Notes: a model not told the origin generated them from the sequence alone. DNA of 64,000 nucleotides from Agathobacter rectalis ATCC 33656 (GCF_000020605.1 NC_012781.1:201001-265000), one strand, 5' to 3'; positions 17,058 through 26,447 are shown, counted from the stretch's first letter. Numbers and translations: made by a program.

Positions 17058-18374
17058 ATGGGAAATTTGAATGAGACGCCTTCTGCCAACAGACTTCATA
17101 TAGGTATATACGGAAAGACAAACAGTGGTAAGTCATCTCTGATAAATGCGGTTACAAAGCAGGAGGTTTCCATTGTAGCTGACGTGGCAGGTACGACAAC
17201 CGACCCTGTGTACAAGCCGATGGAGATACATCCGCTCGGACCGTGCGTGATTATTGATACGGCGGGCTTTGATGATGACAGTGAGCTTGGTGAAAGACGA
17301 GTGGAAAAGACCCATCTGGCAGCAGAGAAGACAGACATAGCCGTTGTAGTGCTTGATATTGCAGAGGTCATTGCTGCAAAGAAGGCAGGGGTACCATTTA
17401 AAAAGGCTTTTAAGGATGAGGCAGAGTGGAGCCTGCTATTTGCAAAAAAACATACTCCGGTTGTATTTGCCTTAAACAAGATAGACGAGATTTTGCTTTC
17501 CGCAGAGGCTCAGGAAAAGAGCAGGGGAAAGCTTGACAATGCTGCAATAGAGGCCGCGAAGTGCTGGGTTTATGAGGAAAACAGTGCTGTGATGGGCAAA
17601 AATGCAGACAATAGCTTTGAGGTTGTAGCAGTCAGCGCATTAAAGGGCAAGGGAATGGATGCCGTTATCTCTGCACTCACACGCCTTTTGCCTGAGGATT
17701 TCGGACAGGAATTTATCCTGGGAGACCTTGTTTCTCAGACAGACCTGGTGCTTCTTGTTATGCCGCAGGATATCCAGGCGCCAAAGGGCAGACTCATATT
17801 GCCACAGGTGCAGACACTCAGGGAATTGCTCGATAGAAAATGTCTTGTGATGAGCACGACGACTGACAAAATGACAGATGCGCTTGCAGCATTATCTCAC
17901 GCGCCAAAGCTCATCGTGACAGATTCACAGGTGTTTGGCTATGTGTACGAGCACAAACCGGCGGAGAGTATGCTCACATCATTTTCAGTGCTTTTTGCAG
18001 CATACAAGGGTGATCTGCCATATTATGTGGAGAGCGCAAGGGCAATTGATGCCTTAAAGCCATCCTCAAGAGTGCTTATCGCAGAGTGCTGTACACATGC
18101 GCCTCTTGCAGAGGATATAGGCAGGGTGAAGCTTCCGAACCTGCTTCGAAAGCGTGTCGGTGAGGAGCTTACCGTGGATATTACAAGCGGTACAGACTTC
18201 CCTGATAATCTTTCTCAGTACGATCTCGTTATTCAGTGCGGTGCTTGCATGTTTAACAGAAAATATGTATTATCAAGAATAGACAGGGCACGCACTCAGC
18301 ATGTGCCGATGACAAACTATGGCGTGGCTATAGCACACCTGACAGGAATACTCGATAAGGTGAGCATGCCCTAG
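17058..18374 (+). CDS. hydF: [FeFe]-hydrogenase maturation GTPase HydF
   Basis: 438 aa. The ATG at 17058 follows AAAGGAGGAAAT and replaces an in-frame upstream start inside hydG. The N-terminal GTPase domain has Walker A GKTNSGKSS and DTAGFDDDSELG. The C-terminal cluster-binding domain has the CTH motif near residue 350 and CGAC about 50 residues later. The residue before CGAC is Gln, where many HydF proteins have His. HydF is the scaffold that passes the 2Fe subcluster to apo-hydrogenase. No hydrogenase structural gene lies in this window. Confidence 0.95.
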   Translation: MGNLNETPSANRLHIGIYGKTNSGKSSLINAVTKQEVSIVADVAGTTTDPVYKPMEIHPLGPCVIIDTAGFDDDSELGERRVEKTHLAAEKTDIAVVVLDIAEVIAAKKAGVPFKKAFKDEAEWSLLFAKKHTPVVFALNKIDEILLSAEAQEKSRGKLDNAAIEAAKCWVYEENSAVMGKNADNSFEVVAVSALKGKGMDAVISALTRLLPEDFGQEFILGDLVSQTDLVLLVMPQDIQAPKGRLILPQVQTLRELLDRKCLVMSTTTDKMTDALAALSHAPKLIVTDSQVFGYVYEHKPAESMLTSFSVLFAAYKGDLPYYVESARAIDALKPSSRVLIAECCTHAPLAEDIGRVKLPNLLRKRVGEELTVDITSGTDFPDNLSQYDLVIQCGACMFNRKYVLSRIDRARTQHVPMTNYGVAIAHLTGILDKVSMP

Positions 18375-18412
18375 AAAAACCTTAAAAGCCGGGAGGAAGA
18401 GAAGCTATCGGT

Positions 18413-19087
18413 ATGACGAAAACAAGCGATTTTGACGACAAAGTGAATTATAGTGGCGATTATAAAGGCAATTACAGCGGCGATTATAGAGACAATTACA
18501 GCAGCGATTATAGCGCCACCGGTTACGCTCGTCTAGCGAAGAGCCTTATTGACATTGTAAAGGAGCAGCAGGCAAAGCTTGGCTACAGGAAGGAAATAGT
18601 CAGACTGTATTATCCTCTTTCCACGCTCAGACATTTCTTTGAGTGCGCAGGGGCTGATAATAAAATTGCAACCGGCATGATTTCAGAGCAGCAGATGCTT
18701 GAAATCCTTGCTCCAAACAACCTGCCAAAACAGCTTACTGACACCATAGGTGAGATAAAGGTCACCGCAAAAAATGAGCGTTTCTGCATAGAGATACCAC
18801 CTGAGGGCAGTGAGTATGTGCATGAAAACACAGCTGACAACGAGTTTATAAGTGAGCTGATTGCACTTGTCGGCACGCATGGCTGCACCATGGAGCAGAT
18901 AACTGAGCTGTTTTACAAATACTCGGACAATATCGAGAAAAAGGATATGCAAAACGGCGAGTTTGACTGCTACATCCGCTTCTTAAATGAGCCGGATGAC
19001 ACATACTACTATTGCTTCCATGATGAGGGCTGCCATATTATTTATCATAGATTTCTGCCGCAGGATTATGCAGACTTTGGATTTTAA
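18413..19087 (+). CDS. DUF3877 family protein with N-terminal Asp-Tyr repeat
   Basis: 224 aa soluble protein of the DUF3877 type, which I know only as an uncharacterised Lachnospiraceae family. Residues ~10-36 are a short repetitive tract of the form NYSGDY/NYSSDY (four to five copies, also visible in DNA as repeats of a GCGATTATA-like core). The body includes a YYPLSTLRHFFEC block and an acidic, aromatic C-terminus. It starts 38 bases after hydF on the same strand with GGGAGGAAGAG upstream, suggesting it belongs to the maturation transcript. The Asp-Tyr tail is probably disordered. Confidence 0.65.
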   Translation: MTKTSDFDDKVNYSGDYKGNYSGDYRDNYSSDYSATGYARLAKSLIDIVKEQQAKLGYRKEIVRLYYPLSTLRHFFECAGADNKIATGMISEQQMLEILAPNNLPKQLTDTIGEIKVTAKNERFCIEIPPEGSEYVHENTADNEFISELIALVGTHGCTMEQITELFYKYSDNIEKKDMQNGEFDCYIRFLNEPDDTYYYCFHDEGCHIIYHRFLPQDYADFGF

Positions 19088-19152
19088 TGGATATGTTTCT
19101 TTCTTTTGGTGTTGGCCTTTGAATTTAGTTTGAAGTTACACGGAGACATAGT

Positions 19153-19181
19153 TTGACAAAAATATAACAATCTAATATAAT
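19153..19181 (+). promoter_or_regulatory. Consensus sigma-A promoter of the TetR gene
   Basis: TTGACA (19153-19158), 17-bp spacer, TATAAT (19176-19181): full consensus in both boxes, 120 bases upstream of the TetR-type start. Confidence 0.85.
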
Positions 19182-19303
19182 GGCGGTTGAGAGTATGGTT
19201 TATGTATAATACGCGCACGCTGAGTGAGGGAGACACGATGTTATTGTTCATACCTTAATGTGAACAGCAGCACAGCAGGCACAGCATAGCAGGAGATATA
19301 CAC

Positions 19304-19909
19304 ATGGCAACATTTACCAGAAAAGCCATAATGCAGACTTTTTTACATATACTGAAAAACAAACCGCTTGACAGGATTACAGTCAAGGATATATGCGAGC
19401 AGTGTGAGATAAACAGAAATACATTTTACTATTATTTCAAGGACATATATGATGTGCTTGAGGCCATATTTGAGGACGAGGTCAGGCTTGTGATGGATGA
19501 GGCAAAGGAAGGCGTGACATTTCATGATGCATATGCCAGAGTCGCTGCCCTTATTCTTAATAACCGCGAGGCGATAATGCACATTTATGCATCGGAAAAC
19601 GGCAGGGTATTAAGGACATATCTGGATGCCGTGGTTACGCAGGTGGTGCGCCGCTTTGTGTTGGAAAAGGCAGAGGGCTACAGCCTGGATGATAGTGACA
19701 TTGCTTTTATCACGGCGTTTTACAGCAACGGAATCGTGGGCAGTACAATTAAGTGGATTGAGAGAGGCAGTATGATGAGCCGTTTGCCTGAGAACATTAC
19801 GGCAAATGGCGTTGGACTGTCAAAAAGCCAATACAACAGAGATATTGTTAAGAGAATAGGTGACTCTTTCGATGCCACAATTTATGATATGATTGAGTGC
19901 TGTCTGTAG
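19304..19909 (+). CDS. TetR/AcrR family transcriptional regulator
   Basis: 201 aa. The N-terminal ~50 residues have the TetR helix-turn-helix (KPLDRITVKDICEQCEINRNTFYYYFKDIYDVLEAIF). The C-terminal ligand domain is of the TetR_C type common in Firmicutes regulators (FYSNGIVGSTIKWIERG). A full-consensus promoter precedes it and a clear terminator follows (19953), so it is a single-gene unit. It is a candidate regulator of the DUF308/radical SAM operon immediately downstream, but no shared operator was identified. Confidence 0.88.
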   Translation: MATFTRKAIMQTFLHILKNKPLDRITVKDICEQCEINRNTFYYYFKDIYDVLEAIFEDEVRLVMDEAKEGVTFHDAYARVAALILNNREAIMHIYASENGRVLRTYLDAVVTQVVRRFVLEKAEGYSLDDSDIAFITAFYSNGIVGSTIKWIERGSMMSRLPENITANGVGLSKSQYNRDIVKRIGDSFDATIYDMIECCL

Positions 19910-19952
19910 GCAGGCGGATATTGTATGACAAAATAATTCGAACAGATTTGAC

Positions 19953-19986
19953 AGAGTGTCTGAATTTCAGACACTCTTATTTTTTT
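19953..19986 (+). terminator. Intrinsic terminator after the TetR gene
   Basis: Perfect 12-bp stem AGAGTGTCTGAA/TTCAGACACTCT with one-base centre, followed by TATTTTTTTT. Confidence 0.88.
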
Positions 19987-20047
19987 GTCCATTTTAAAGA
20001 CGATTATGGTGGATTAGAATAGCAGACAAAAAGGAGGGAGATACTTT

Positions 20048-20605
20048 ATGCACACATTGGTACGTGTGAAAAATGCATACACTGTCATGACAATATGCCT
20101 GATTGCATTGGGGGCAGCTTTGTTATTTGCGCCACAGCTTGGACTTAGGACTTTGTGCGTGGTGTATGGAGTGTTTCTCATAGTATACGGAGTGACAAAG
20201 TTGTCCGGATATTTTGCAAAGGATTTATTTCAGCTTGCGTTTCAGTTTGACCTGGCGCTTGGGATAGTTTCAATAGTGCTTGGAATCATAATTATTAAAA
20301 AAACTGAGTATATTATAGAGATATTGTCTACAGCAATAGGCATTTTTATGTTGGTAGATGGAGCGTTCAAGATACAGACTGCAGTGGAAGCAAAGCGTTT
20401 TGGCATCAAGAGATGGTGGCTCATACTCGTGATGTCGTTTGTAGTGGCATTTGTGGGAATACTGCTTCTTGTGACACCATTTGAGACCGCAGGCATGATA
20501 GTGAGATTAATAGGACTGAATTTGAGTCTTGACGGAATACTAAATTTATTTGTCGTCAGAAATACCGTTGAAACAATAAGGAGGAATACAAAGTGGGAAA
20601 TTTAG
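20048..20605 (+). CDS. DUF308 (HdeD-like) membrane protein
   Basis: 185 aa with about six hydrophobic segments arranged as two-helix repeats (IALGAALLFAPQLGLRTLCVVYGVFLIVYG and similar). This is the DUF308/HdeD pattern linked to acid or membrane stress in other bacteria. The ribosome site AAAAGGAGGGAG precedes the ATG. Its end overlaps the next gene's GTG start by 13 bases, so the two are probably translated together. The function here is unknown. Confidence 0.75.
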   Translation: MHTLVRVKNAYTVMTICLIALGAALLFAPQLGLRTLCVVYGVFLIVYGVTKLSGYFAKDLFQLAFQFDLALGIVSIVLGIIIIKKTEYIIEILSTAIGIFMLVDGAFKIQTAVEAKRFGIKRWWLILVMSFVVAFVGILLLVTPFETAGMIVRLIGLNLSLDGILNLFVVRNTVETIRRNTKWEI

Positions 20606-21963
20606 GACATCAGGCAGCGAGACTTGCTGCATCAAAAATATGTGACAACATTGTAAAAGGACTTTGCAAGGACCCGGAGACAGAGGTTGTAAAGCTTATC
20701 GACATGTGGCAGAAATTTATGGGCGATGAGAAGATTGATTTAAACTATGACAGTGCGCGCAAGATGATCTGTGATAAGGACTGCACGCTCAACAAGTACA
20801 TGCATCGTCTTATCAACGAGATAGATCCTCATGTATTAAAGACAATCGCGCTCAATCTGGGCTTTGAGGCATTTGTTTACGGCACAAAAACCATCCGTAA
20901 AAATCGTGAAAAGTATGGCTGCAATGTGCCATGGCTCATTCTTATGGATCCGACAAGTGCCTGCAATCTGCACTGTACAGGCTGCTGGGCAGCAGAGTAT
21001 GGCCACAAGCTGAACCTTACCTTTGATGAGATGGATAAGGTTGTAACACAGGGCAAGGAGCTTGGAGTATATCTGTATATGTTCACAGGAGGAGAGCCTC
21101 TTGTCAGAAAAGCAGACCTTGTTAAGCTCTGTGAGAAGCACAACGACTGTGCATTTCTGGCATTCACAAACGGCACACTCGTGGATGAGGCCTTCTGCGC
21201 AGACTTAAAGCGTATCGGAAATCTGTACCTTGCAATAAGTCTTGAGGGCTTCTCAGAGGTAAACGACTTAAGACGAGGCACAGGTGTATTTGCAAAGGTT
21301 ATGCATGCAATGGATTTGCTTAAGGAAAACGGACTTGTTTTCGGTACATCAATATGTTACACTTCAAAGAACTATAAGACAGTTACCAGTGATGAGTTTA
21401 TCGACATGATTGTGGAAAAGGGCTGCCGCTATGCGCTTTACTTCCACTATATGCCTGTCGGAAACGATGCATCACTGGAACTCTTACCAAACCCTAAGCA
21501 GAGGCTTTACATCAAGGACCGTGTCCGTGAAATCAGAAATATGACAAGCGGCAAGGGAATTTTCACAATGGATTTCCAGAACGACGGCGAGTTTGTCGGA
21601 GGCTGTATCGCAGGAGGAAGAAACTACTTCCATATCAATGCCAACGGTGATGCTGAGCCATGTGTATTTATCCACTACTCAGGAGCCAACATCCGTACAC
21701 ACAGCATGCTTGAGATTTTGAAACAGCCGCTTTTCATGGCATATCATGATAACCAGCCATTTAATGAGAATCACTACAGACCATGTCCTATGCTTGAAAA
21801 TCCTGAGATCTTACAGCGGCTCGTAAAGGAAACAGGGGCAAAATCAACTGATTTGCAGTCACCTGAGAGCGCAGAGCATCTGTGCAACAAGTGTAAGGAG
21901 TATGCGCAGGCATGGAAGCCTTGTGCCGATAAGCTTTGGGCGGAGGAAGGACACAGTAATTAA
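20593..21963 (+). CDS. Radical SAM/SPASM domain protein of unknown substrate
   Basis: 456 aa. A GTG start with AAGGAGG upstream lies inside the DUF308 gene. The radical SAM motif CNLHCTGCW (CX3CX2C) is near residue 120. A SPASM-like C-terminal region has further cysteines (GGCIAGG, AEPCVFIHYSG, YRPCPMLEN, LCNKCKEYAQAWKPC). SPASM proteins modify peptides or proteins or act in cofactor pathways, but no small precursor peptide gene is evident nearby. It is coupled to a DUF308 protein before it and tatD after it (one-base overlap). Confidence 0.82.
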   Translation: MGNLGHQAARLAASKICDNIVKGLCKDPETEVVKLIDMWQKFMGDEKIDLNYDSARKMICDKDCTLNKYMHRLINEIDPHVLKTIALNLGFEAFVYGTKTIRKNREKYGCNVPWLILMDPTSACNLHCTGCWAAEYGHKLNLTFDEMDKVVTQGKELGVYLYMFTGGEPLVRKADLVKLCEKHNDCAFLAFTNGTLVDEAFCADLKRIGNLYLAISLEGFSEVNDLRRGTGVFAKVMHAMDLLKENGLVFGTSICYTSKNYKTVTSDEFIDMIVEKGCRYALYFHYMPVGNDASLELLPNPKQRLYIKDRVREIRNMTSGKGIFTMDFQNDGEFVGGCIAGGRNYFHINANGDAEPCVFIHYSGANIRTHSMLEILKQPLFMAYHDNQPFNENHYRPCPMLENPEILQRLVKETGAKSTDLQSPESAEHLCNKCKEYAQAWKPCADKLWAEEGHSN

Positions 21964-22742
21964 TGATATTTGAAACACATGCCCATTATGATGATGACAG
22001 ATTTAAGGACGACCGTGATGAAACAATAAAACGCGTCCATGAAAAAGGAGTTGCCCCGATAATAAATGTCGGGGCTTCTATTGGCTCTACCATGACTACA
22101 ATAGAGCTTGCAAAGAAATATGACTTTATATATGCAGCGGTTGGAGTGCATCCAAGCGACGTAGCTGATTTAAACGAGGAAACCTTTGCATGGCTTAGGG
22201 AACAGACTGCATGGGAAAGGACTGTTGCAGTCGGGGAAATCGGACTGGACTATTACTGGGATAAGGAGCCAAAGGTGCAGGAAAACCAGCGCTACTGGTT
22301 TAAGCGTCAGCTTGAGCTTGCAGCAGAAGCATCGCTGCCGGTTATCATCCACTCGCGTGATGCAGCACAGGACACCATGGAAATCATGACAGAGGCAGCA
22401 AAAAAGGATATCCGCGGCGTGATACACTGCTATTCCTATTCACCGGAGATGGCACTGGAGTATGTAAAGCTGGGGTATTATATCGGAGTTGGAGGTGTCG
22501 TAACTTTCAAGAATGCAAAGAAGCTGGTACAGACAGTGTCAGAGCTTCCACTTGATAGAATCCTTCTTGAGACAGATTGTCCATACATGGCTCCGGAGCC
22601 ACATCGAGGCACGAGGAATGATTCGTCAAACATTCCATATGTAATATCAAAGATAGCAGAAATCAAAGGCACTACGCCTGATGAGGTAGAGCGCAAAACC
22701 CGTGCAAATGCATTTGAACTTTTCACGCGTGTAAGTGATTGA
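21963..22742 (+). CDS. tatD: TatD family metal-dependent hydrolase (DNase-like)
   Basis: 259 aa TIM-barrel hydrolase. It has HAHYDDDRF at the N-terminus (metal-binding HxH, with Ala between), AVGEIGLDYYWD, a VIIHSRDA block, and LLETDCPYMAPEPHRG with GTRNDSSNIPYV near the C-terminus. TatD proteins are Mg2+-dependent 3'-5' nucleases. The ATG shares one base with the stop of the radical SAM gene (TAATG). rsmA follows after a 427-base spacer holding a repeat element; tatD-rsmA neighbourhood is common in Firmicutes. Confidence 0.92.
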   Translation: MIFETHAHYDDDRFKDDRDETIKRVHEKGVAPIINVGASIGSTMTTIELAKKYDFIYAAVGVHPSDVADLNEETFAWLREQTAWERTVAVGEIGLDYYWDKEPKVQENQRYWFKRQLELAAEASLPVIIHSRDAAQDTMEIMTEAAKKDIRGVIHCYSYSPEMALEYVKLGYYIGVGGVVTFKNAKKLVQTVSELPLDRILLETDCPYMAPEPHRGTRNDSSNIPYVISKIAEIKGTTPDEVERKTRANAFELFTRVSD

Positions 22743-22768
22743 GCCACAACATGAGGGACGAAAGTCGG

Positions 22769-23027
22769 GAACCGCCGCCCTGCCATGGGGCACGGTACAC
22801 TCCCGCGTGAGCGAATAGCGAAGCGGTTTAGATACTGTAGGATTATGCTTAAATACGCAGAAATGCCCAGCCATGGACGGCTGGGCAAGGCGTTATGCGC
22901 CATGGACGGTGCATAAAAGCCGGTTTCGTCAAGCATAGAAAATCTTTAGACATAATCCGTACAGAATCTTAACTGCGAAGCGTAGCTCACGCGGGAGTGT
23001 ACGTGCCCTATGGCAGGGCGGCGGTTC
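22769..23027. repeat. Structured palindromic element, copy A (candidate structured RNA)
   Basis: The ends GAACCGCCGCCCTGCCA (22769-22785) and its exact complement (23011-23027) begin a ~45-bp stem that continues through GTACACTCCCGCGTGAGC. Inside are conserved blocks GCGAATAGCG, TTAGATACTGTAG, a hairpin GCCCAGCC-ATGGAC-GGCTGGGC, a second hairpin TTATGCGCC-ATGGAC-GGTGCATAA, GGTTTCGTC and CTGCGAAGCGTAGC. Copy B at 50850-51114 has the same order with compensatory stem changes. No gene is present; it fills the tatD-rsmA spacer. Confidence 0.85.
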
Positions 23028-23169
23028 ATGCTTTTCGTTCCAGGCTTCCGACAAAACCGCGAAAATTCACGAATATAATTGAAATAAAGGCATTTCATGT
23101 GATAATATAAAAAATAAAGACAGCAGTTAGACTGTCGCATCAGATGAAACGACACAAGGAGTGCATATC

Positions 23170-24036
23170 ATGGCATATTTGGGAAATCCTAAGAACACAA
23201 TCGAGGTTCTGCAGAAATACAATTTCAATTTTCAAAAGAAATTCGGACAGAACTTCCTTATTGATACAGGCATTTTGGAGGAAATCATAGACTCGGCCGG
23301 CATCACAAAGGACGATATGATACTTGAGATAGGCCCGGGAATAGGTACGATGACACAGTATCTGTGTGAGTCGGCGCGCCAGGTAATAGCAGTCGAGATA
23401 GATACAAATCTGATACCTATACTTAAGGATACTCTGAGTGAATATGATAATGTAAAGGTCATAAATGATGATATATTAAAGGTAGACATAAATGCTCTGG
23501 CAGAAGAATATAATAATGGTAAGCCGATAAAGGTTGTTGCAAACCTGCCATATTACATAACGACACCTATTATTATGGGGCTGTTCGAGAGTCATGTGCC
23601 GATAGACAGTATTACAATTATGGTGCAGAAGGAGGTCGCAGACCGTATGCAGGCAGCTCCCGGCAAGAAGGATTACGGAGCTCTGTCACTTGCTGTGCAG
23701 TATTATTCGCACCCTGAGATAGTGGTAAATGTGCCGCCAAGCTGTTTCATGCCACAGCCAAAGGTAGGAAGCTCTGTTATATCGCTCAAGCGATACGAAA
23801 AGCCGGTGGTTGACGTAGAGGATGAAAAGCTGATGTTCAAAATCATCAGGGCATCCTTCAACCAGCGCAGGAAAACTCTTGCAAACGGGCTCAACAATTT
23901 CGGTGGTATGGGACTGACCAAGGAGCAGATACAGCAGAGCATAGAGGCTCTCGGAGTCCCTGTAAATGTGCGTGGTGAGGCTCTAAGTCTTGCACAGTTT
24001 GCACAATTATCAAATATAATTGGTGCCGCAAAATAG
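23170..24036 (+). CDS. rsmA: 16S rRNA dimethyladenosine transferase RsmA (KsgA)
   Basis: 288 aa SAM-dependent methyltransferase that dimethylates two adjacent adenines in the 3' end of 16S rRNA. Conserved blocks are FGQNFLID, ILEIGPGIGTMT (SAM loop), VIAVEID, the catalytic NLPYYITTPI and the C-terminal FNQRRKTLANGL. The ATG at 23170 is nine bases from AAGGAG. A GTG at 23161 directly abuts that site and is unlikely to be used. Confidence 0.95.
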   Translation: MAYLGNPKNTIEVLQKYNFNFQKKFGQNFLIDTGILEEIIDSAGITKDDMILEIGPGIGTMTQYLCESARQVIAVEIDTNLIPILKDTLSEYDNVKVINDDILKVDINALAEEYNNGKPIKVVANLPYYITTPIIMGLFESHVPIDSITIMVQKEVADRMQAAPGKKDYGALSLAVQYYSHPEIVVNVPPSCFMPQPKVGSSVISLKRYEKPVVDVEDEKLMFKIIRASFNQRRKTLANGLNNFGGMGLTKEQIQQSIEALGVPVNVRGEALSLAQFAQLSNIIGAAK

Positions 24037-24110
24037 AAAAAGCATGAATAAATCCATGCAGACAGGACATACTATCATCAGAACAATTCAGATGATGGAG
24101 GTAATGTCCT

Positions 24111-24788
24111 ATGAAAAAACAACAAATTGCAGCAGCGGCATGTCTCGTGGCTGGAGCCATAGGATTTGCAGCGGTATATTCAACACAGAAACCCGGGAAA
24201 GACGAGATACCAACAGAAATTTCACAGACTTCGTCTATAGTTGAGCCTACAGAGAAAAAGACACCACAGAAAACTACAGAAAAAGTAGACTCAGAGAAAA
24301 AAATGGGACAGGAAGAATCAGCTGCAGGGCAGCAGGAAAATCAGCAGCCCACGGAAAAACAACTGCATTTTGTCCCGGAAAATGTGACAAACTGGCCTGT
24401 AAAGGGAGATGTGCTTTTGCCGTTTTCCATGGACAAGACGGTTTATTTCCCGACACTCGACCAGTATCAGTATAATCGTGGCATGGTAATACGTGCAAAC
24501 GAAGGAGATGCGGTATGCTCAGTTACCGAGGGCAGGATTATAGACATATATGACAGCGCAGAGACAGGCTGCACAGTAGTGCAGGATTTAGGAGACGGCT
24601 ATACGGCTACTTACGGACAGCTTGCAAATCTAACCTGCAGTGAAGGCGATGTGCTTGAGGCAGGAGAAACACTTGGAACAGTTGGAAAGGTGACCAGATA
24701 CTATACTGTTGAGGGCACCAATGTGTATTTTGCTATGGAACAGGATGGAAAACCGGTCAATCCTATGGACTATTTCGGAGATATATAG
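24111..24788 (+). CDS. LytM/M23-like protein with degenerate active site (SpoIIQ-like)
   Basis: 225 aa. An N-terminal membrane anchor (QQIAAAACLVAGAIGFAAVY) is followed by a ~60-residue Lys/Glu/Thr-rich linker and a C-terminal LytM fold (residues ~105-220). The metal-binding residues of active M23 peptidases appear lost: NRGMVI stands where HxGxD is expected, and VYFAM where the final HxH is expected. This is the pattern of SpoIIQ-type or EnvC-type scaffolds rather than peptidases. A sporulation role is a possibility but unproven. Confidence 0.68.
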   Translation: MKKQQIAAAACLVAGAIGFAAVYSTQKPGKDEIPTEISQTSSIVEPTEKKTPQKTTEKVDSEKKMGQEESAAGQQENQQPTEKQLHFVPENVTNWPVKGDVLLPFSMDKTVYFPTLDQYQYNRGMVIRANEGDAVCSVTEGRIIDIYDSAETGCTVVQDLGDGYTATYGQLANLTCSEGDVLEAGETLGTVGKVTRYYTVEGTNVYFAMEQDGKPVNPMDYFGDI

Positions 24789-24797
24789 AGGTGAAAA

Positions 24798-26447
24798 GTG
24801 GAGTTTAATGAATACAATGAGAGTGTGAAAAACTGGACAAATGGCATTCTTGACAATTACAGAAAGGATGCCGAGCTCACAATCAGATATTGCCATGAGC
24901 TGATAGATTACGGAGAAAAGACAGCAGATTCAAAGCTCCTGGGCTTCGGATACTATCATCTTGCCATGATACTTTATTGCCTGAATGACTACGATAACAT
25001 TTTTGATATCGTGGTCAGGGCGATAGATCATCTGGAGAAGGCGCAGAGCTGGAGCATGCTGGCGCGCGCATGCAATATACTTGGTATCATCACGTCAGGC
25101 AGAGGCAATCAGCCGGTAGCATATGACTATTATCTGGATGGACTGATGTACTGCAAGAAGTATGGCCTGTTGGAAGAACAGAGCATTATAAATGTCAATT
25201 GCGGAGCTTTAAATATCAAAGTGGGCAGATATAAGGAGGCCATGGAATATTTTCAAAAAGCCATGGAATACATAGCTTCCGCACCGGATGAACCTTCATA
25301 TCACACCAGGATGATATCTCTTTATGAGAATATGATAAACTGCAAGGTACTGGAGAGTGACTTTACCGGAATAGATGAGATTCTTGAGATTGTGGAGAGG
25401 GAGCATCTGCCGTATGCAGATGCAATCGACAGGCTTGGAATGCTTATCAGCAGAACCTTTTACATGCATAAAAGCGGACAGATTGAAAAACGTGACGAGT
25501 GTATCAGGCGCATTGATGGTGTAATCACGCAGGATATGCTTTTTATGGATCTGATAGAGGATTTCTTTGTGTATCTCGAGGTGCTTTTCGAGAGTGAAAA
25601 GATTGATGAATTCTGGCATCTGATGGAGCTTATGGAGCCGATGATAAACAATCTTAAGGTCACAAGCATGCAGATGAGACTTTTAGGTCTTAAAATCAGA
25701 TTTTACAGAAAGCACCATATGGGTGCAGAGTATCTGCAGGCGGCAGGGCTGTACTATGAGCTTTCCGAGCGCAAGGAGCTTGAGGCCAAGGCTATGATAA
25801 AAGAGGTCATAGAGCTTAGGGCGAATTTCGAGAAGGTAAATCGTGCCAAGAAAAAAATTGAGAAGGAGAATAAGCTTCTTGCGGCGCAGTCTGAGACAGA
25901 TCCGCTTACAGGCATGGCAAACAGGCGAAAGCTTAATATACAGGCGGATGAGATGTTTTCGCATGCTCATAAATGTGGTCACAATTTTGCTATTGAGATA
26001 CTGGATGTGGATTATTTCAAGGAGTACAATGATAATTACGGGCATCAGGAGGGGGACAGATGTCTGATTGCGATTGCGGACTGTATAAGCAAAGTTGCGG
26101 GAGTACATGGAGGTTTTTGTGCCAGATACGGCGGGGACGAGTTTGTAGTCATATACGAGAATATATCAAAGGAAGATGCTAAAGAATATGTGGAGGAGCT
26201 TCGCCGCAAGGTTATGGAGCTGACTCTGCCACACCGGTTTTCAAAGATGCTGCCTATTGTCACAATCACACAGGGCATGTATTGCGATGTACCAAAAGAA
26301 GAAAACAGAGTGTGGGATTTTTTACATGTGGCAGATGAGATACTATACAGCGTAAAGACAGACAACCGTGGCAGCTGCAGAGTGGTCGACAGAGCAGAGT
26401 TTATGCTTATGTCAGGCTATGGCACTACGATTCAGGGGCAGGCCTGA
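24798..26447 (+). CDS. TPR-like/GGDEF diguanylate cyclase
   Basis: 549 aa, no signal or membrane helix. Residues ~1-350 are helical repeats resembling TPR units. A coiled-coil-like linker ([31 protein letters not shown]) leads to a C-terminal GGDEF domain with [11 protein letters not shown] and intact [10 protein letters not shown]. This predicts cyclic-di-GMP synthesis, and no RxxD inhibitory site is seen before GGDEF. The start is GTG with GAGGTG upstream, ten bases after the LytM-like gene. A cyclic-di-GMP riboswitch is present at 54855, so a local source and sink of the messenger both exist in this window. Confidence 0.88.
   Translation: MEFNEYNESVKNWTNGILDNYRKDAELTIRYCHELIDYGEKTADSKLLGFGYYHLAMILYCLNDYDNIFDIVVRAIDHLEKAQSWSMLARACNILGIITSGRGNQPVAYDYYLDGLMYCKKYGLLEEQSIINVNCGALNIKVGRYKEAMEYFQKAMEYIASAPDEPSYHTRMISLYENMINCKVLESDFTGIDEILEIVEREHLPYADAIDRLGMLISRTFYMHKSGQIEKRDECIRRIDGVITQDMLFMDLIEDFFVYLEVLFESEKIDEFWHLMELMEPMINNLKVTSMQMRLLGLKIRFYRKHHMGAEYLQAAGLYYELSERKELEAKAMIKEVIELRANFEKVNRAKKKIEKENKLLAAQSETDPLTGMANRRKLNIQADEMFSHAHKCGHNFAIEILDVDYFKEYNDNYGHQEGDRCLIAIADCISKVAGVHGGFCARYGGDEFVVIYENISKEDAKEYVEELRRKVMELTLPHRFSKMLPIVTITQGMYCDVPKEENRVWDFLHVADEILYSVKTDNRGSCRVVDRAEFMLMSGYGTTIQGQA

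Noticed and set aside
22478..22936. 152-codon minus-strand frame at the tatD end
   Set aside because: Antisense to tatD and running into element A; no domain.
22769..23027. CRISPR array or rRNA/tRNA fragment for the conserved element
   Set aside because: There is one long palindrome rather than spaced short repeats, and no tRNA cloverleaf or rRNA text was found.
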